A stretch of 64,000 bases of DNA from positions 105,865 through 169,864 of the forward strand of contig NZ_CATNVD010000007.1 in the NCBI RefSeq assembly GCF_951230155.1. Direction: 5' to 3'. Positions within the stretch are counted from its first letter, which is position 1. Each line of letters starts with the position of its first letter. The DNA comes from Parablautia sp. Marseille-Q6255. GTDB taxonomy: Bacteria > Bacillota > Clostridia > Lachnospirales > Lachnospiraceae. The notes beneath the pieces were generated by a model, which saw only the letters and a list, made by a program, of their open reading frames with translations, was not told where the DNA came from and searched no databases. Positions 8,642 to 17,418 of the stretch are shown piece by piece. The translations under genes and the position numbers were made by a program.

Positions 8642-10636
8642 TTAAAGAACAATCTCTGAAATATGCTCTTCCAGCTTCGGGTGGCGTTCTGCGCCATCGT
8701 CATCATACAGCTCATACACAGCCCCCGGCTGTGCAAAATGTATCAGTTCCAGCGTATCCCAGTCTACATCGTCTACCTTTTCTGCTGTCTGTGCAAGCGG
8801 AAGAATCCTGCCTTTTCGGATAAAGATTACAACCTCATCCAGAGCCACTTCGATGTAGTGATGTCCAGCCGGAAGTTCTCGCTCTTCGGTAATCTCTGTC
8901 CCGCCAAACCGCACAAGCTTCATCTCTTCCGGCAGATAAACCGTCCTGCCTGCTGCATTCTGCTCATAAACCGGAGCGATCATCACACTTTCACCGATCA
9001 TAAGCTGATCCTCTGTGCGCCGTGCCACAGGATCCTCTCCCCACACAAAACCGAGCGGTCTTGCGTACATCTCATTTTTCAGAACAGCCTTCATAAACTC
9101 GCTGTAAAGATAAGGAAGCAGACGGTATCTCAGACCGATAATGCCGGCGAAAGCTTCTGTATCTTCAAATGCGTACGCCTCCTGTCTGCGTGTACCGTCG
9201 CAGGAGTGGTTTCGCATCAGCGGCGTAAAGATGCCAAGTGAGAGCCAGCGCAGGACAAGATCTTCTGTCGCATCACAGCTAAAGCCGCCGATGTCTGCAC
9301 CTGTGTACAGGAAACCGCACATATTCAGCGATGGAAGCATTTTCAGGTTCATCAGGATATGCGACCACCATGATTTATTGTCGCCCATCCAAATGCCGCC
9401 ATAGCGGTGCATTCCTATGTAAGAGGACCGGGAGAACATCAGGATACGGCGGTCCGGCTCCAGCTCCTCAAACGCCTCTCCTGCAGAGCGCGTCATATAA
9501 TATCCAAACAGGTTATGTACTTTGTCATGGCGTATCCGCTCTCCCCGGTAATTATGATAAAAGCTCCTGTAATCCTCCGGATTCTTCTCCAGCCCCGCCA
9601 CCATATCTTTGAACGCAAAGAATGATTTTACGTCAAGATTTATGTCCCGGTATTCTTCCAATTTGTCAAATGTCTCTTTCAGCCTGCGCTCGGAATAAAA
9701 GATCGCCGGTTCATTCATATCGTTCCAGAAGCCGTCAATCCCCTTATCAAGCAGGAATTTATATTTCAGGCCAAACCATCTTCTCGCCTCGTCATTTAAC
9801 ATATCCGGAAAATGACAGCGCCCCGGCCACACGCCTACGACAAAATCCTCTCCGTTTTCATCCTTACAGAAATAGCCGTTTTTTACGCCCTCTTCGTACG
9901 TATCGTAGCCCTCTTCTATCTTTACGCCTGCATCGATGATCGGCACGAGATGAATGCCCTGCTCTTTCATTTCTGATACAAGTGCTTCAAAATCAGGGAA
10001 GCTCTCCCGGTCGATCGTAAAGTCCTTGTAGCGCTCCATGTAATCAATATCCAGGTAAATACTGTCGATCGGTATATGATTTTCCCGGTACTGCCTGGCT
10101 ACCTCGCGCACCTCCTGCGACGTCCGATAGCTCCAGCGGCACTGACCAAATCCGAACGCCCACTTTGGCGGAAGAAACGGCAGACCGATCATTTCCCGGA
10201 ACTCTTTTACGATCTCATCCGGCGTCTCCCCTTCAAACTCGTACAGCTCATAATCCATCCCGTCGATCCTGATCTCCAGCAGGCTGTGTTTCGTATACCC
10301 TATGTCAAATGCGATCTTATCTGGCGTATCGAGGAAGAGTCCGAACGGTCTTTTTCCCTTTCCCGCCACGATCAGAAAATTATGGGCGCCGTACAGTGAA
10401 CTCGTATTTTCATGATGATGCGGCTCATCCGTACAGTTACTCACATAGATCCAGCCCCGCTTGTTGATCCCTCGCACATTTTCACCAAGACCGTATACGA
10501 TGTCCTCCTCATCCATCATATATCTGAGCGTACTGCCTTCTTTTTCAAAAAACTGCGTTTTACTGCCGCAAGCCTCCGGCTTCTTGATCACTGCGTCCGT
10601 CTCGAGCGGACTTCCAAAAACATATCTCCTTACCAT
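8642..10636 (-). CDS. GH31 alpha-glucosidase (isomaltase-like)
   Basis: 664-residue cytoplasmic glycoside hydrolase family 31 enzyme; no signal peptide. The catalytic nucleophile is the aspartate of WNDMNEP (D306) and the acid/base candidate is D419 in WMGDN, the same layout as the characterised Ro-alphaG1 enzyme of Blautia obeum, which is nearly equal in length and very similar in the parts I remember. That enzyme prefers alpha-1,6 glucosides, so isomalto-oligosaccharides or related disaccharides are the likely substrate here. It is the last gene of the binding protein-permease-permease-GH31 operon, 183 bases after the second permease. Start ATG follows GGAGTTAGATT. Confidence 0.92.
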   Translation of the reverse strand: MVRRYVFGSPLETDAVIKKPEACGSKTQFFEKEGSTLRYMMDEEDIVYGLGENVRGINKRGWIYVSNCTDEPHHHENTSSLYGAHNFLIVAGKGKRPFGLFLDTPDKIAFDIGYTKHSLLEIRIDGMDYELYEFEGETPDEIVKEFREMIGLPFLPPKWAFGFGQCRWSYRTSQEVREVARQYRENHIPIDSIYLDIDYMERYKDFTIDRESFPDFEALVSEMKEQGIHLVPIIDAGVKIEEGYDTYEEGVKNGYFCKDENGEDFVVGVWPGRCHFPDMLNDEARRWFGLKYKFLLDKGIDGFWNDMNEPAIFYSERRLKETFDKLEEYRDINLDVKSFFAFKDMVAGLEKNPEDYRSFYHNYRGERIRHDKVHNLFGYYMTRSAGEAFEELEPDRRILMFSRSSYIGMHRYGGIWMGDNKSWWSHILMNLKMLPSLNMCGFLYTGADIGGFSCDATEDLVLRWLSLGIFTPLMRNHSCDGTRRQEAYAFEDTEAFAGIIGLRYRLLPYLYSEFMKAVLKNEMYARPLGFVWGEDPVARRTEDQLMIGESVMIAPVYEQNAAGRTVYLPEEMKLVRFGGTEITEERELPAGHHYIEVALDEVVIFIRKGRILPLAQTAEKVDDVDWDTLELIHFAQPGAVYELYDDDGAERHPKLEEHISEIVL

Positions 10637-10667
10637 AATCTAACTCCAGTTCTGTAAATTTTATGTA

Positions 10668-10800
10668 TCTGTTCAGTACCTTCACAGATACGATTCGTAA
10701 CTCCATGAAAATCGGCTGCGCCGATGGGCTTTATTCACACCTGATTCATGCCTTTACGGTCTCATCAGCAGGTGATTCGTCTGTTCTGAACAGTTGCAAT
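10668..10800. repeat. Intergenic repeat with CTGTTCAG inverted ends (MITE-like)
   Basis: The interval between the permease and the GH31 gene begins ATCTGTTCAGTACCTTCAC and ends TCTGAACAGTTGCAAT, so the outer motifs CTGTTCAG/CTGAACAG face each other. The end motifs recur alone elsewhere: GTTCAGTACCCTCAC near 55487 and GAACAGTTGCAA at 28734-28745. This suggests a dispersed palindromic intergenic repeat. No ORF is present. Confidence 0.4.
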
Positions 10801-10819
10801 TTTATTATTTTATATGCTC

Positions 10820-11644
10820 CTATGATTTTACACCGCCTGCCATAACGCCCTGCCTGAAGTGCTTCTGTGCACAGATATACACGATCACGATCGGGATCAT
10901 AGAGATCAGGCTGCCCGCCATCAATACATTATACTCGGTTCCGTACTGTCCGTTCAAGCTGTTTAATGCAAGCGTCAGCGTCATTTTATTTTTATCTGTC
11001 AGCATCAGAAGCGGCCAGAGATAATCGTTCCAGCTCTCCATAAATGTCGTGATCGTCAGCGTCGCGATAGAAGATCCGCAAAGCGGTAAAACGACTGTTC
11101 GGAAAATGCGGAACATGCTTGCTCCGTCGATGCGTGCCGCTTCAATAAAATCATCTGGAATCGAACGCATCTGCTGCACCAGCATGAAAATACCGAAAGC
11201 ACGAAACATTGCCGGAAGTATCACGCTGGGGTACGTATTGATAAGCCCCAGCCGGTTCATGATCACAAACAGAGGAATCAGCGTAACCTGTGTCGGTATC
11301 ATCATAGACGCCAGATAGATATTTAACACCGCTCCAGCGCCCGGAAAACGAATCTTCGTGAACGCAAAAGCCGCCATGGATGCGGAAAGCACTGTAATGA
11401 ATGTATAAGAAAAAGTAATAAACAAGCTGTTTAACATAGCCCGCAGAAACGGAAATCTGGAAAATACTTTTTCATACGCATCAAGCGTCGGCTCTGCCGG
11501 TATCCACTCGATCGGGAGCGCCATCAGTGCGCCCTTGCTTTTTAAAGAAGTAGACACCATCCAGAAAAACGGAATCATCACAATGACTGAGATCAGACAG
11601 GCGACTGTATAAAACCGGACATTCTGCCATACCTTACGATTCAT
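10820..11644 (-). CDS. Sugar ABC transporter permease (MalG type)
   Basis: 274-residue inner-membrane permease with six predicted hydrophobic segments. The cytoplasmic EAA loop that docks with the ATPase reads FIEAARIDGASMFRIF, near residue 165. It belongs to the carbohydrate uptake family 1 (MalG/UgpE/AraQ-like). Its start overlaps the end of the MalF-type gene by 11 bases, so the two are translationally coupled. No ATPase gene lies in the locus; such importers in Firmicutes commonly share an MsmK/MalK-type ATPase encoded elsewhere. Substrate is inferred from the flanking GH31 enzymes as a short alpha-glucoside. Confidence 0.92.
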   Translation of the reverse strand: MNRKVWQNVRFYTVACLISVIVMIPFFWMVSTSLKSKGALMALPIEWIPAEPTLDAYEKVFSRFPFLRAMLNSLFITFSYTFITVLSASMAAFAFTKIRFPGAGAVLNIYLASMMIPTQVTLIPLFVIMNRLGLINTYPSVILPAMFRAFGIFMLVQQMRSIPDDFIEAARIDGASMFRIFRTVVLPLCGSSIATLTITTFMESWNDYLWPLLMLTDKNKMTLTLALNSLNGQYGTEYNVLMAGSLISMIPIVIVYICAQKHFRQGVMAGGVKS

Positions 11645-12539
11645 AATGCACCCATCCCTTCTGTCCTTTCATTTGGATCACGGTCAGCACAAAAATAATG
11701 ACAAACAAAAGCCATGAATATGCAGACGCATAACCCATCTTGAAATATTTAAATCCATACGTATAGATTCGCTCGACCATTACCTGCGTTGCCCCGTTCG
11801 GTCCGCCCTCCGTCATGATCATGACCTGCGGAAATAGCTGGAATGCATTGATCAGCGACATGATCATACAGAAAAAGATCGAGGGAGTAAGAAGCGGAAG
11901 CGTAATAGAAAAGAACTGCCTGATCTTCCCTGCGCCATCCACACGCGCCGCCTCGTAATACGTTGTATCGATCATTTTCAGACCGGATAAAAGAAAGAGA
12001 CCGAAAAAGCCCATATCCTTCCAGACAGATGCCAGTACGATCGCAGGCATCGCCCACACCTCGCTCGTCAGCCAGCTCGGTCCCCTGACACCGATATAGG
12101 AAAGCAGCTGATTAAAAATCCCGTACTGTGGGCTTAATACCCATTTCCAGATCAGGCTGGCTGCCACCCAGGAGGTCAGCACCGGAATGTAGTACATCAC
12201 GCGAAATGCTGTGATGCCTTTCATATTTTTATTCAAAATCACTGCAATTCCAAGCGATGCCAGAAAAACAAGCGGAATGTACAACACAATATAATACAGT
12301 GTGTGTCCCAGTACCTTCCAGAATTCTGAAGTCGTCAAAATATTTATGTAATTTTCCAGCCCCACAAAATGCTGTGACAGTGTATTCAAATTCAGTTTAT
12401 CCAGCCCGTTCCAGTCGGTCAGACTGATAAAAATCGAAATTACGATCGGTAGCAGACTGAAAATGATCATTCCCACAAAGCTCGGAAGCATAAATGGAAC
12501 CGACCGTATCAGCGCCTGCTGCTTTTTCTTCTTGCTCAT
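11634..12539 (-). CDS. Sugar ABC transporter permease (MalF type)
   Basis: 301-residue membrane permease, partner of the MalG-type subunit downstream. The EAA loop reads YYEAARVDGAGKIRQF. The N-terminus (MSKKKKQQ) is a short basic cytosolic tail before the first membrane helix, as usual for gut Firmicute sugar permeases that lack the large periplasmic loop of E. coli MalF. Start ATG follows GAGGAGAACGGT. It lies 145 bases after the binding-protein gene in the same direction. Confidence 0.92.
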   Translation of the reverse strand: MSKKKKQQALIRSVPFMLPSFVGMIIFSLLPIVISIFISLTDWNGLDKLNLNTLSQHFVGLENYINILTTSEFWKVLGHTLYYIVLYIPLVFLASLGIAVILNKNMKGITAFRVMYYIPVLTSWVAASLIWKWVLSPQYGIFNQLLSYIGVRGPSWLTSEVWAMPAIVLASVWKDMGFFGLFLLSGLKMIDTTYYEAARVDGAGKIRQFFSITLPLLTPSIFFCMIMSLINAFQLFPQVMIMTEGGPNGATQVMVERIYTYGFKYFKMGYASAYSWLLFVIIFVLTVIQMKGQKGWVHYES

Positions 12540-12684
12540 ACCGTTCTCCTCATTTTGTCCATATCATCAGATATCCCGCAAATCCCATGTGCAGTATATC
12601 ATATCGCATATGTCACATGATATACTGCATCGTGTGATCGCCGGATATCTGAAAATGCAGCATTATATAGCGAATCAAACCATT

Positions 12685-13932
12685 TTATTGAAGAGTGATC
12701 TGCGCTTCACACTCGCTCTGAGCCGCGTCAAGCGCCTCCTGTGGCGTAATCTTTCCGGATGCCGCTTCTGCGAGCTTTCCTGTGATAATGTCGGACATCA
12801 ACGCATAATCCTCAATGACCGGAGCTACCTCAAGATAATCCAGAGAATCAAACACTGCCTGACGGTTCTGCGGAGGAGTCATTTCAAGATAACTGGAAAG
12901 CACCTCCTCATTGCTGATCGCCGGAAGATCCCATCCCGCGTCTATACGCATCTTTGCCGCCGTCTCACTTGATGCGAGCCAGTTGATCCAGCACTGTGCC
13001 GCTTCTTTTTTCTCTGTATCTGCATTTACTACAAGCGCATTGCTGAAGAAATGTGTCGCTTTTTGCGTCTGCCCCGGCTCTACACAGATATCCCATTCAA
13101 AATCACAACCTTCTGCAAAAGTAGAGAATGCCCATATACCGGTCGGTATCATGCCAAGACGTCCGCTCTGGAACAGATCCCAGTCTCCCATACCGCTCAT
13201 CTGCTCATCATTTGGCTGCACGTTGCTGTCAGTGATCTTGGAGATCATCATTTCTGCTGCCGCTACATTTTCTTCGGAATTAATCGTAAACTCTGTCTTA
13301 TCCTCATTTAAAATACTTCCGCCAAACTGAGCCGCCACCTTGAAAAATTCATTAAATGTCACTGGCTGATAGATACCGTACGTATTTTCATCAAGTGCCC
13401 GAATAGCCTCTGCCGCCGAAAGAGCGTCCTCCCAGGTCCACTCATCAGTCGGATAGTCGATCCCTGCCTGATCGAACAGGTCTTTATTATAAATGAGAAC
13501 AACGTTAGAAAAATTGCCTGGCACACCGTACTGTGTTCCATCTACATTAAAGGCAGAAAGAGCCGTCTCATTATACCCCGATGCATCAAGATCATCGAGC
13601 GGCGCAAGCGCGCCCTTATTTGCATACGCTGCAAAGTTCTCGATATTCAGCTCATAACAGTCAGGAGCTGTACCGCCTGCTACTCTCGTCTGCATCTGCG
13701 TAAAGTAATCATCGAATCCTATCGTTTCAATCTCAACGGTAATGTTCGGATACTCTTCATGAAATGCTTCATACATCGCCTCCAGCGTTTCCTCCTGTCC
13801 GCCTGAAGCATTGAAGTTTGCATATGTAATCGTAACCTCTTCCTCTGCTGCCGCTGTCATCGTGCCTGCCGCCAAAACTGCTGCCATCGCTGTACCTGCC
13901 GCCATTGCTTTCCACTGCTTCATCTCTTTCAT
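12685..13932 (-). CDS. Extracellular sugar-binding protein (family 1 SBP)
   Basis: 415-residue solute-binding protein delivering a sugar to the adjacent permeases. It has a signal peptide (MKEMKQWKAMAAGTAMAAVL...), then an acidic mature start EEEVTITYANFN and the SBP_bac_1 pattern (NKDLFDQAGIDYPTDEWTWED). Unlike most Gram-positive binding proteins there is no lipobox cysteine: the cleavage region reads GTMTAAAEEE. It may therefore be anchored otherwise, kept by an uncleaved signal, or released. I chose ATG 13932 because AAAGGAGAAGAAAT precedes it; a longer frame to 14013 has no ribosome site and would cross the operator. The LacI-type palindrome lies about 20 bases upstream of this start. Confidence 0.93.
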   Translation of the reverse strand: MKEMKQWKAMAAGTAMAAVLAAGTMTAAAEEEVTITYANFNASGGQEETLEAMYEAFHEEYPNITVEIETIGFDDYFTQMQTRVAGGTAPDCYELNIENFAAYANKGALAPLDDLDASGYNETALSAFNVDGTQYGVPGNFSNVVLIYNKDLFDQAGIDYPTDEWTWEDALSAAEAIRALDENTYGIYQPVTFNEFFKVAAQFGGSILNEDKTEFTINSEENVAAAEMMISKITDSNVQPNDEQMSGMGDWDLFQSGRLGMIPTGIWAFSTFAEGCDFEWDICVEPGQTQKATHFFSNALVVNADTEKKEAAQCWINWLASSETAAKMRIDAGWDLPAISNEEVLSSYLEMTPPQNRQAVFDSLDYLEVAPVIEDYALMSDIITGKLAEAASGKITPQEALDAAQSECEAQITLQ

Positions 13933-13952
13933 ATTTCTTCTCCTTTCTATAT

Positions 13953-13964
13953 TTAACCGGTTAA
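13953..13964. promoter_or_regulatory. LacI-family operator before the binding-protein gene
   Basis: Perfect 12-bp palindrome TTAACCGGTTAA, with CCGG centre typical of LacI-family sites, about 20 bases upstream of the binding-protein start. The same palindrome, extended to 14 bp, lies in front of the lacI gene at 17258-17271. Binding there would block transcription of the transport and GH31 operon until an inducer sugar is present. Confidence 0.85.
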
Positions 13965-14052
13965 CCGGCCAGAGTACACACATATTTTTCTTTGTTAAAT
14001 AAATATTATCCATTTTTTACACTTCCCGCAGTCTGTTCAAGGCTTCCATCTT

Positions 14053-16038
14053 TTATTTCAGGATTTCCCATGAAATCTTACGCTTTGCGCCTTTTATATC
14101 TGCATGAACTCTCCCCTGCTCCCAGTTTAGAAGAATCTCTGATTCCTCGTCCCGGAAACGGTATTTTCCGCTCTCTCCTGCCAGTATAAAATGTAGCCGT
14201 TCAAATCCGTCGGATGACAGGCTTTCTGTCCTTATGTCATCTCCCTGCACGTGTTCCTTCATAGCCACTGCGTGACCGCCTCTTAAATAAACCGGAAAAC
14301 GTTCCTTAGAAAGAATAACTTCATCCCCATTGTATTTTCTGTGAGAAAAGAAGCCGTACCACGTTCCCGGCGGAAGCCAGAGCTGTCTGCCCGTCTGATT
14401 CTCCTCAAAGAGCGGCGCGACAAGAAGACTTTCTCCGAACATATACTCATCCTCCCACTCAACAGACTGCCTGTGACAAGACCAGGTATATACAAGCGGC
14501 CGCATCATCGGTCGATACGCTTCACAGCAGTCCATTGCGCTGCTGTAGATGTACGGGACAAGATCCATATGGAGATTATGCCAGAAGCGAATCTCATCCA
14601 GCAATTCCGGTTCATCCCACGCCTTCGCAATGTTCCACGGACTCCGTTCATTATTCCCGTCTGCACCGGGCATAATCTCTTTGAACTGCCCTCCGTCCGG
14701 TTCTGAATGCCACTGCAAAGCCGGTACAAAGCACGCAAGCTGCGTCGCTCTCCGATACAGGTCCGACGTTGGAAGAGGTCCTGCAAATCCTGCTATATCA
14801 AAGCTCCAAAACGGGATACCCGTCATTGCCGCAGACAGACCTGCCTGAAATACATCTCTTAATTCACTGTTCTCAGACTGCTGATCGCCGCCCCAGTGGA
14901 TCGGCATACGGTGTGCGCCCCGCGAGCCGGCTCTTGAAAACAGGACGTGATCCCTTCCCAAAAACTTTGTATACGCTTCTGTATACAGCCTTGCATACGC
15001 GTTTTTCGCTTCCGTTCCGTCCATTCCATTCTTTAATAGGACATCAGGGCGGTAAATAAACTCTCCTCCGTCTGTCTTGAACCCGTCTACCCCCATATCA
15101 AGAAGATACTGACGCTTTGCAAACCATGCGTCGCACGTATCCTGATTGGAAAAATCCGGTATGAGCGATGTCTCAAACCAGTTTCCTGCCGGAATCTGAT
15201 ACGGAGTTCCGTCGCTGTTTTTCACGCAGAGGTCTTTTCTGACGGCATCCTCTTTGTCAAAAATAAGCTGCGTGTTTTTCTCTTCCTCCTCTGACTGACC
15301 TTTGTATACCGGGATCTGCCACAGGACAAGACGGATCCCTCTGTCATGAAGACTGCGGATCATTTCAGCCGGATCGCTCCAATAACTGCTTTTGGAATAA
15401 TCAAAATCATCCGCCGTAAATATACCTCCATCCGTCTTTGGCTCATAAGAAGCTCCGTTCCAGATGTAAAATGTCGCTTCATCGCTCCATGCTTCCAGCA
15501 CCATCACACTTGCCGGAAACTGATACTTTTCCAGATACTTTATCTGATTCTCCACATCCTGCTGCGAATTCCAGTGATTCGCAGAGATCCACACGCCAAA
15601 CGCATACTTCGGCGGCAGCTTTGCCTCTCCCAGAAGCTTCATGTATGCTGAAATCACCTCATCGACCGCTCCGGCAAACACATACACATCTGCATCCGAA
15701 GGAAGCTCGCACACGATCGTCTCATTGAAAGAAAACACTGTTTTCTTGTCGGTGTCAATATAAATACCAAGTCCCGTATCTGTTACAAAGAACGGAGCCG
15801 TCAGATACGTGTAATCTCCCTGATGGCAGAAATGCTCGATCACCTGATTAACGACCGTATTTCCCTTTTGGTTCAGTCCATTAAACTTCTCTCCCATACC
15901 GTACGCTCCGGCATACGGTACTTCAATCCGAAGGCAATCCTCTCCTTCGTTTCTCCTTCTATGCAGCAGGACCTGCGCTCCGCTTGGAAGAACTGCCTCC
16001 AGCGTCCCTTCGCCGCACGGTATCACCCATTGTTTCAT
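14053..16038 (-). CDS. GH31 family glycosidase (alpha-glucosidase or alpha-xylosidase type)
   Basis: About 661 residues, cytoplasmic, family GH31 but of a different branch from the enzyme at 8642-10636. The nucleophile is the aspartate in FKTDGGE (D323) and the acid/base candidate D385 in HWGGDQ; the KTD form is seen in alpha-xylosidase-like members, so substrate could be an alpha-xyloside or alpha-glucoside. The frame can be extended to a GTG at 16119 that overlaps the lacI stop codon, but the conserved part starts at the ATG at 16038. Neither start has a strong ribosome site (AGAGGTG lies 14 bases before 16038). It follows lacI and precedes the operator of the transport operon, so it may belong to the lacI transcript. 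Confidence 0.88.
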   Translation of the reverse strand: MKQWVIPCGEGTLEAVLPSGAQVLLHRRRNEGEDCLRIEVPYAGAYGMGEKFNGLNQKGNTVVNQVIEHFCHQGDYTYLTAPFFVTDTGLGIYIDTDKKTVFSFNETIVCELPSDADVYVFAGAVDEVISAYMKLLGEAKLPPKYAFGVWISANHWNSQQDVENQIKYLEKYQFPASVMVLEAWSDEATFYIWNGASYEPKTDGGIFTADDFDYSKSSYWSDPAEMIRSLHDRGIRLVLWQIPVYKGQSEEEEKNTQLIFDKEDAVRKDLCVKNSDGTPYQIPAGNWFETSLIPDFSNQDTCDAWFAKRQYLLDMGVDGFKTDGGEFIYRPDVLLKNGMDGTEAKNAYARLYTEAYTKFLGRDHVLFSRAGSRGAHRMPIHWGGDQQSENSELRDVFQAGLSAAMTGIPFWSFDIAGFAGPLPTSDLYRRATQLACFVPALQWHSEPDGGQFKEIMPGADGNNERSPWNIAKAWDEPELLDEIRFWHNLHMDLVPYIYSSAMDCCEAYRPMMRPLVYTWSCHRQSVEWEDEYMFGESLLVAPLFEENQTGRQLWLPPGTWYGFFSHRKYNGDEVILSKERFPVYLRGGHAVAMKEHVQGDDIRTESLSSDGFERLHFILAGESGKYRFRDEESEILLNWEQGRVHADIKGAKRKISWEILK

Positions 16039-16115
16039 AAAATAATCCGATACACCTCTCTTTCTTTGTTTCTGCAGACGGAATATCTTTCCCTTCCTGC
16101 CTTTCTTCTCATCGA

Positions 16116-17141
16116 TCACACGCGTATTCTTCGCACACTGTCTCTCTCCACAATCTTTACCGGAAGTATTTCTTCGACCTTCTTCATCCTGGGATCCGCC
16201 ATATTCTGTACAAGCAGCTCTACGGCATGCTCGCCTTTGAGCGAAATCTCCTGTCGGACTGTTGTCAGTCCCGGCGTCAGATATGCGGAAATATCGAGGT
16301 CGTCAAATCCCATGATCGAGATGTCCTCAGGTACACGCACGCCGGACTCATAAAAACCTTTCATCAGCCCGATCGCAAATATATCCGCCGTCGCTACAAG
16401 TGCCGTCAGCTCCGTGTGCGACTTCGCGATCCGGTAAGCGATGTCTGCGCCGCTGTCATAATCCACGTTTCCCTCAAAGACGTATTCTGCCCTGTACGGA
16501 ACTGCGAATTCCTCCAACGCCTGCTGATACCCTTTAAACCGCTTCTGCATAACGCCATCCTCATGAAGCAGGCCTGCTACAAGCCCTACCTTCCGATGCC
16601 CGGCTTCCAGCACATGCTTTGTCGCCATATAGGAACTGTACTGGTCGTCGATACGCACCTGATGAAATCCGTCATACCTGCAATAGCTGTCGACCATCAC
16701 GACCGGCACATCGAGCTGACCAAGCTGCTCAAAAAACTCATTCTGGTATGTGCCGATAATAATGACACCGTCAAGATTGCGTTCACGGATCAGATCCAGA
16801 TAATCCGCCGTCACATCCGTTGCGGAGATCAGTACGTGATACCCGTGCTGCCTCGCGTGATACTCGATGCTGCCAAGAATCTCACTGTAGAAATTGTTGC
16901 GGAACATCAGCGTACTGCCCGGCTCTGTCTGCGGAACAACAACACCGATCAGCTTTGTGTCTTTCACGGACAGCCCGCGCGCATTTAAATCCGGCACATA
17001 CTCAAGCTGCTTGATCACATCGAGTACAACCGCTTTCGTCTGCTCTGAGACTTTTTTCTTTCCATTTAGTACGTATGATACGGTCGCAACAGACACACCT
17101 GCCACCGCCGCCACATCCCGGATCGTTGGTCTTTGCTTCAT
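16116..17141 (-). CDS. LacI-family transcriptional regulator
   Basis: 341 residues. The N-terminal helix-turn-helix and hinge helix are clear (TIRDVAAVAGVSVATVSYVLNG, about residues 6-27, then LNARGLS), followed by a periplasmic-binding-protein-like sugar sensor domain. It is probably the repressor of this alpha-glucoside locus, acting on the palindrome before its own gene (17258-17271) and on the identical core before the binding-protein gene. Start ATG follows AGAGGAATC. The stop codon overlaps the possible GTG start of the GH31 gene. Confidence 0.93.
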   Translation of the reverse strand: MKQRPTIRDVAAVAGVSVATVSYVLNGKKKVSEQTKAVVLDVIKQLEYVPDLNARGLSVKDTKLIGVVVPQTEPGSTLMFRNNFYSEILGSIEYHARQHGYHVLISATDVTADYLDLIRERNLDGVIIIGTYQNEFFEQLGQLDVPVVMVDSYCRYDGFHQVRIDDQYSSYMATKHVLEAGHRKVGLVAGLLHEDGVMQKRFKGYQQALEEFAVPYRAEYVFEGNVDYDSGADIAYRIAKSHTELTALVATADIFAIGLMKGFYESGVRVPEDISIMGFDDLDISAYLTPGLTTVRQEISLKGEHAVELLVQNMADPRMKKVEEILPVKIVERDSVRRIRV

Positions 17142-17257
17142 AATGAGATTCCTCTGCTTCTGCCCTTCTTGTTCTTTGGTTTTTTACTTTGTTTCCTGCC
17201 TTTTATTGCTTCTTCCTGTTCTTTCTACTGGTAAATCATTACTTGTTTTAAACCCTG

Positions 17258-17271
17258 GTTAACCGGTTAAC
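17258..17271. promoter_or_regulatory. LacI-family operator before lacI
   Basis: Perfect 14-bp palindrome GTTAACCGGTTAAC, about 117 bases upstream of the lacI start, containing the same 12-bp core as the site at 13953-13964. This points to autoregulation. Confidence 0.83.
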
Positions 17272-17346
17272 TAAATTATATTACCGCCGGTTCTTCCTGT
17301 CAATCCACAAGTTTTATACTGCTTTATTTTCATTATATTTCAACAA

Positions 17347-17389
17347 AATAAAACTGCTGTTTTTTAGCAATATGCCAAAAATACAGCAG
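17347..17389 (-). terminator. Terminator of the corrinoid activator gene
   Basis: CTGCTGT (complement 17383-17389) pairs with ACAGCAG (complement 17354-17360), followed on the minus strand by TTTTATTTTG. It separates the corrinoid module from the alpha-glucoside locus. Confidence 0.7.
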
Positions 17390-17418
17390 CTTAGAATGAA
17401 CGGCGCATGCACGGATAA

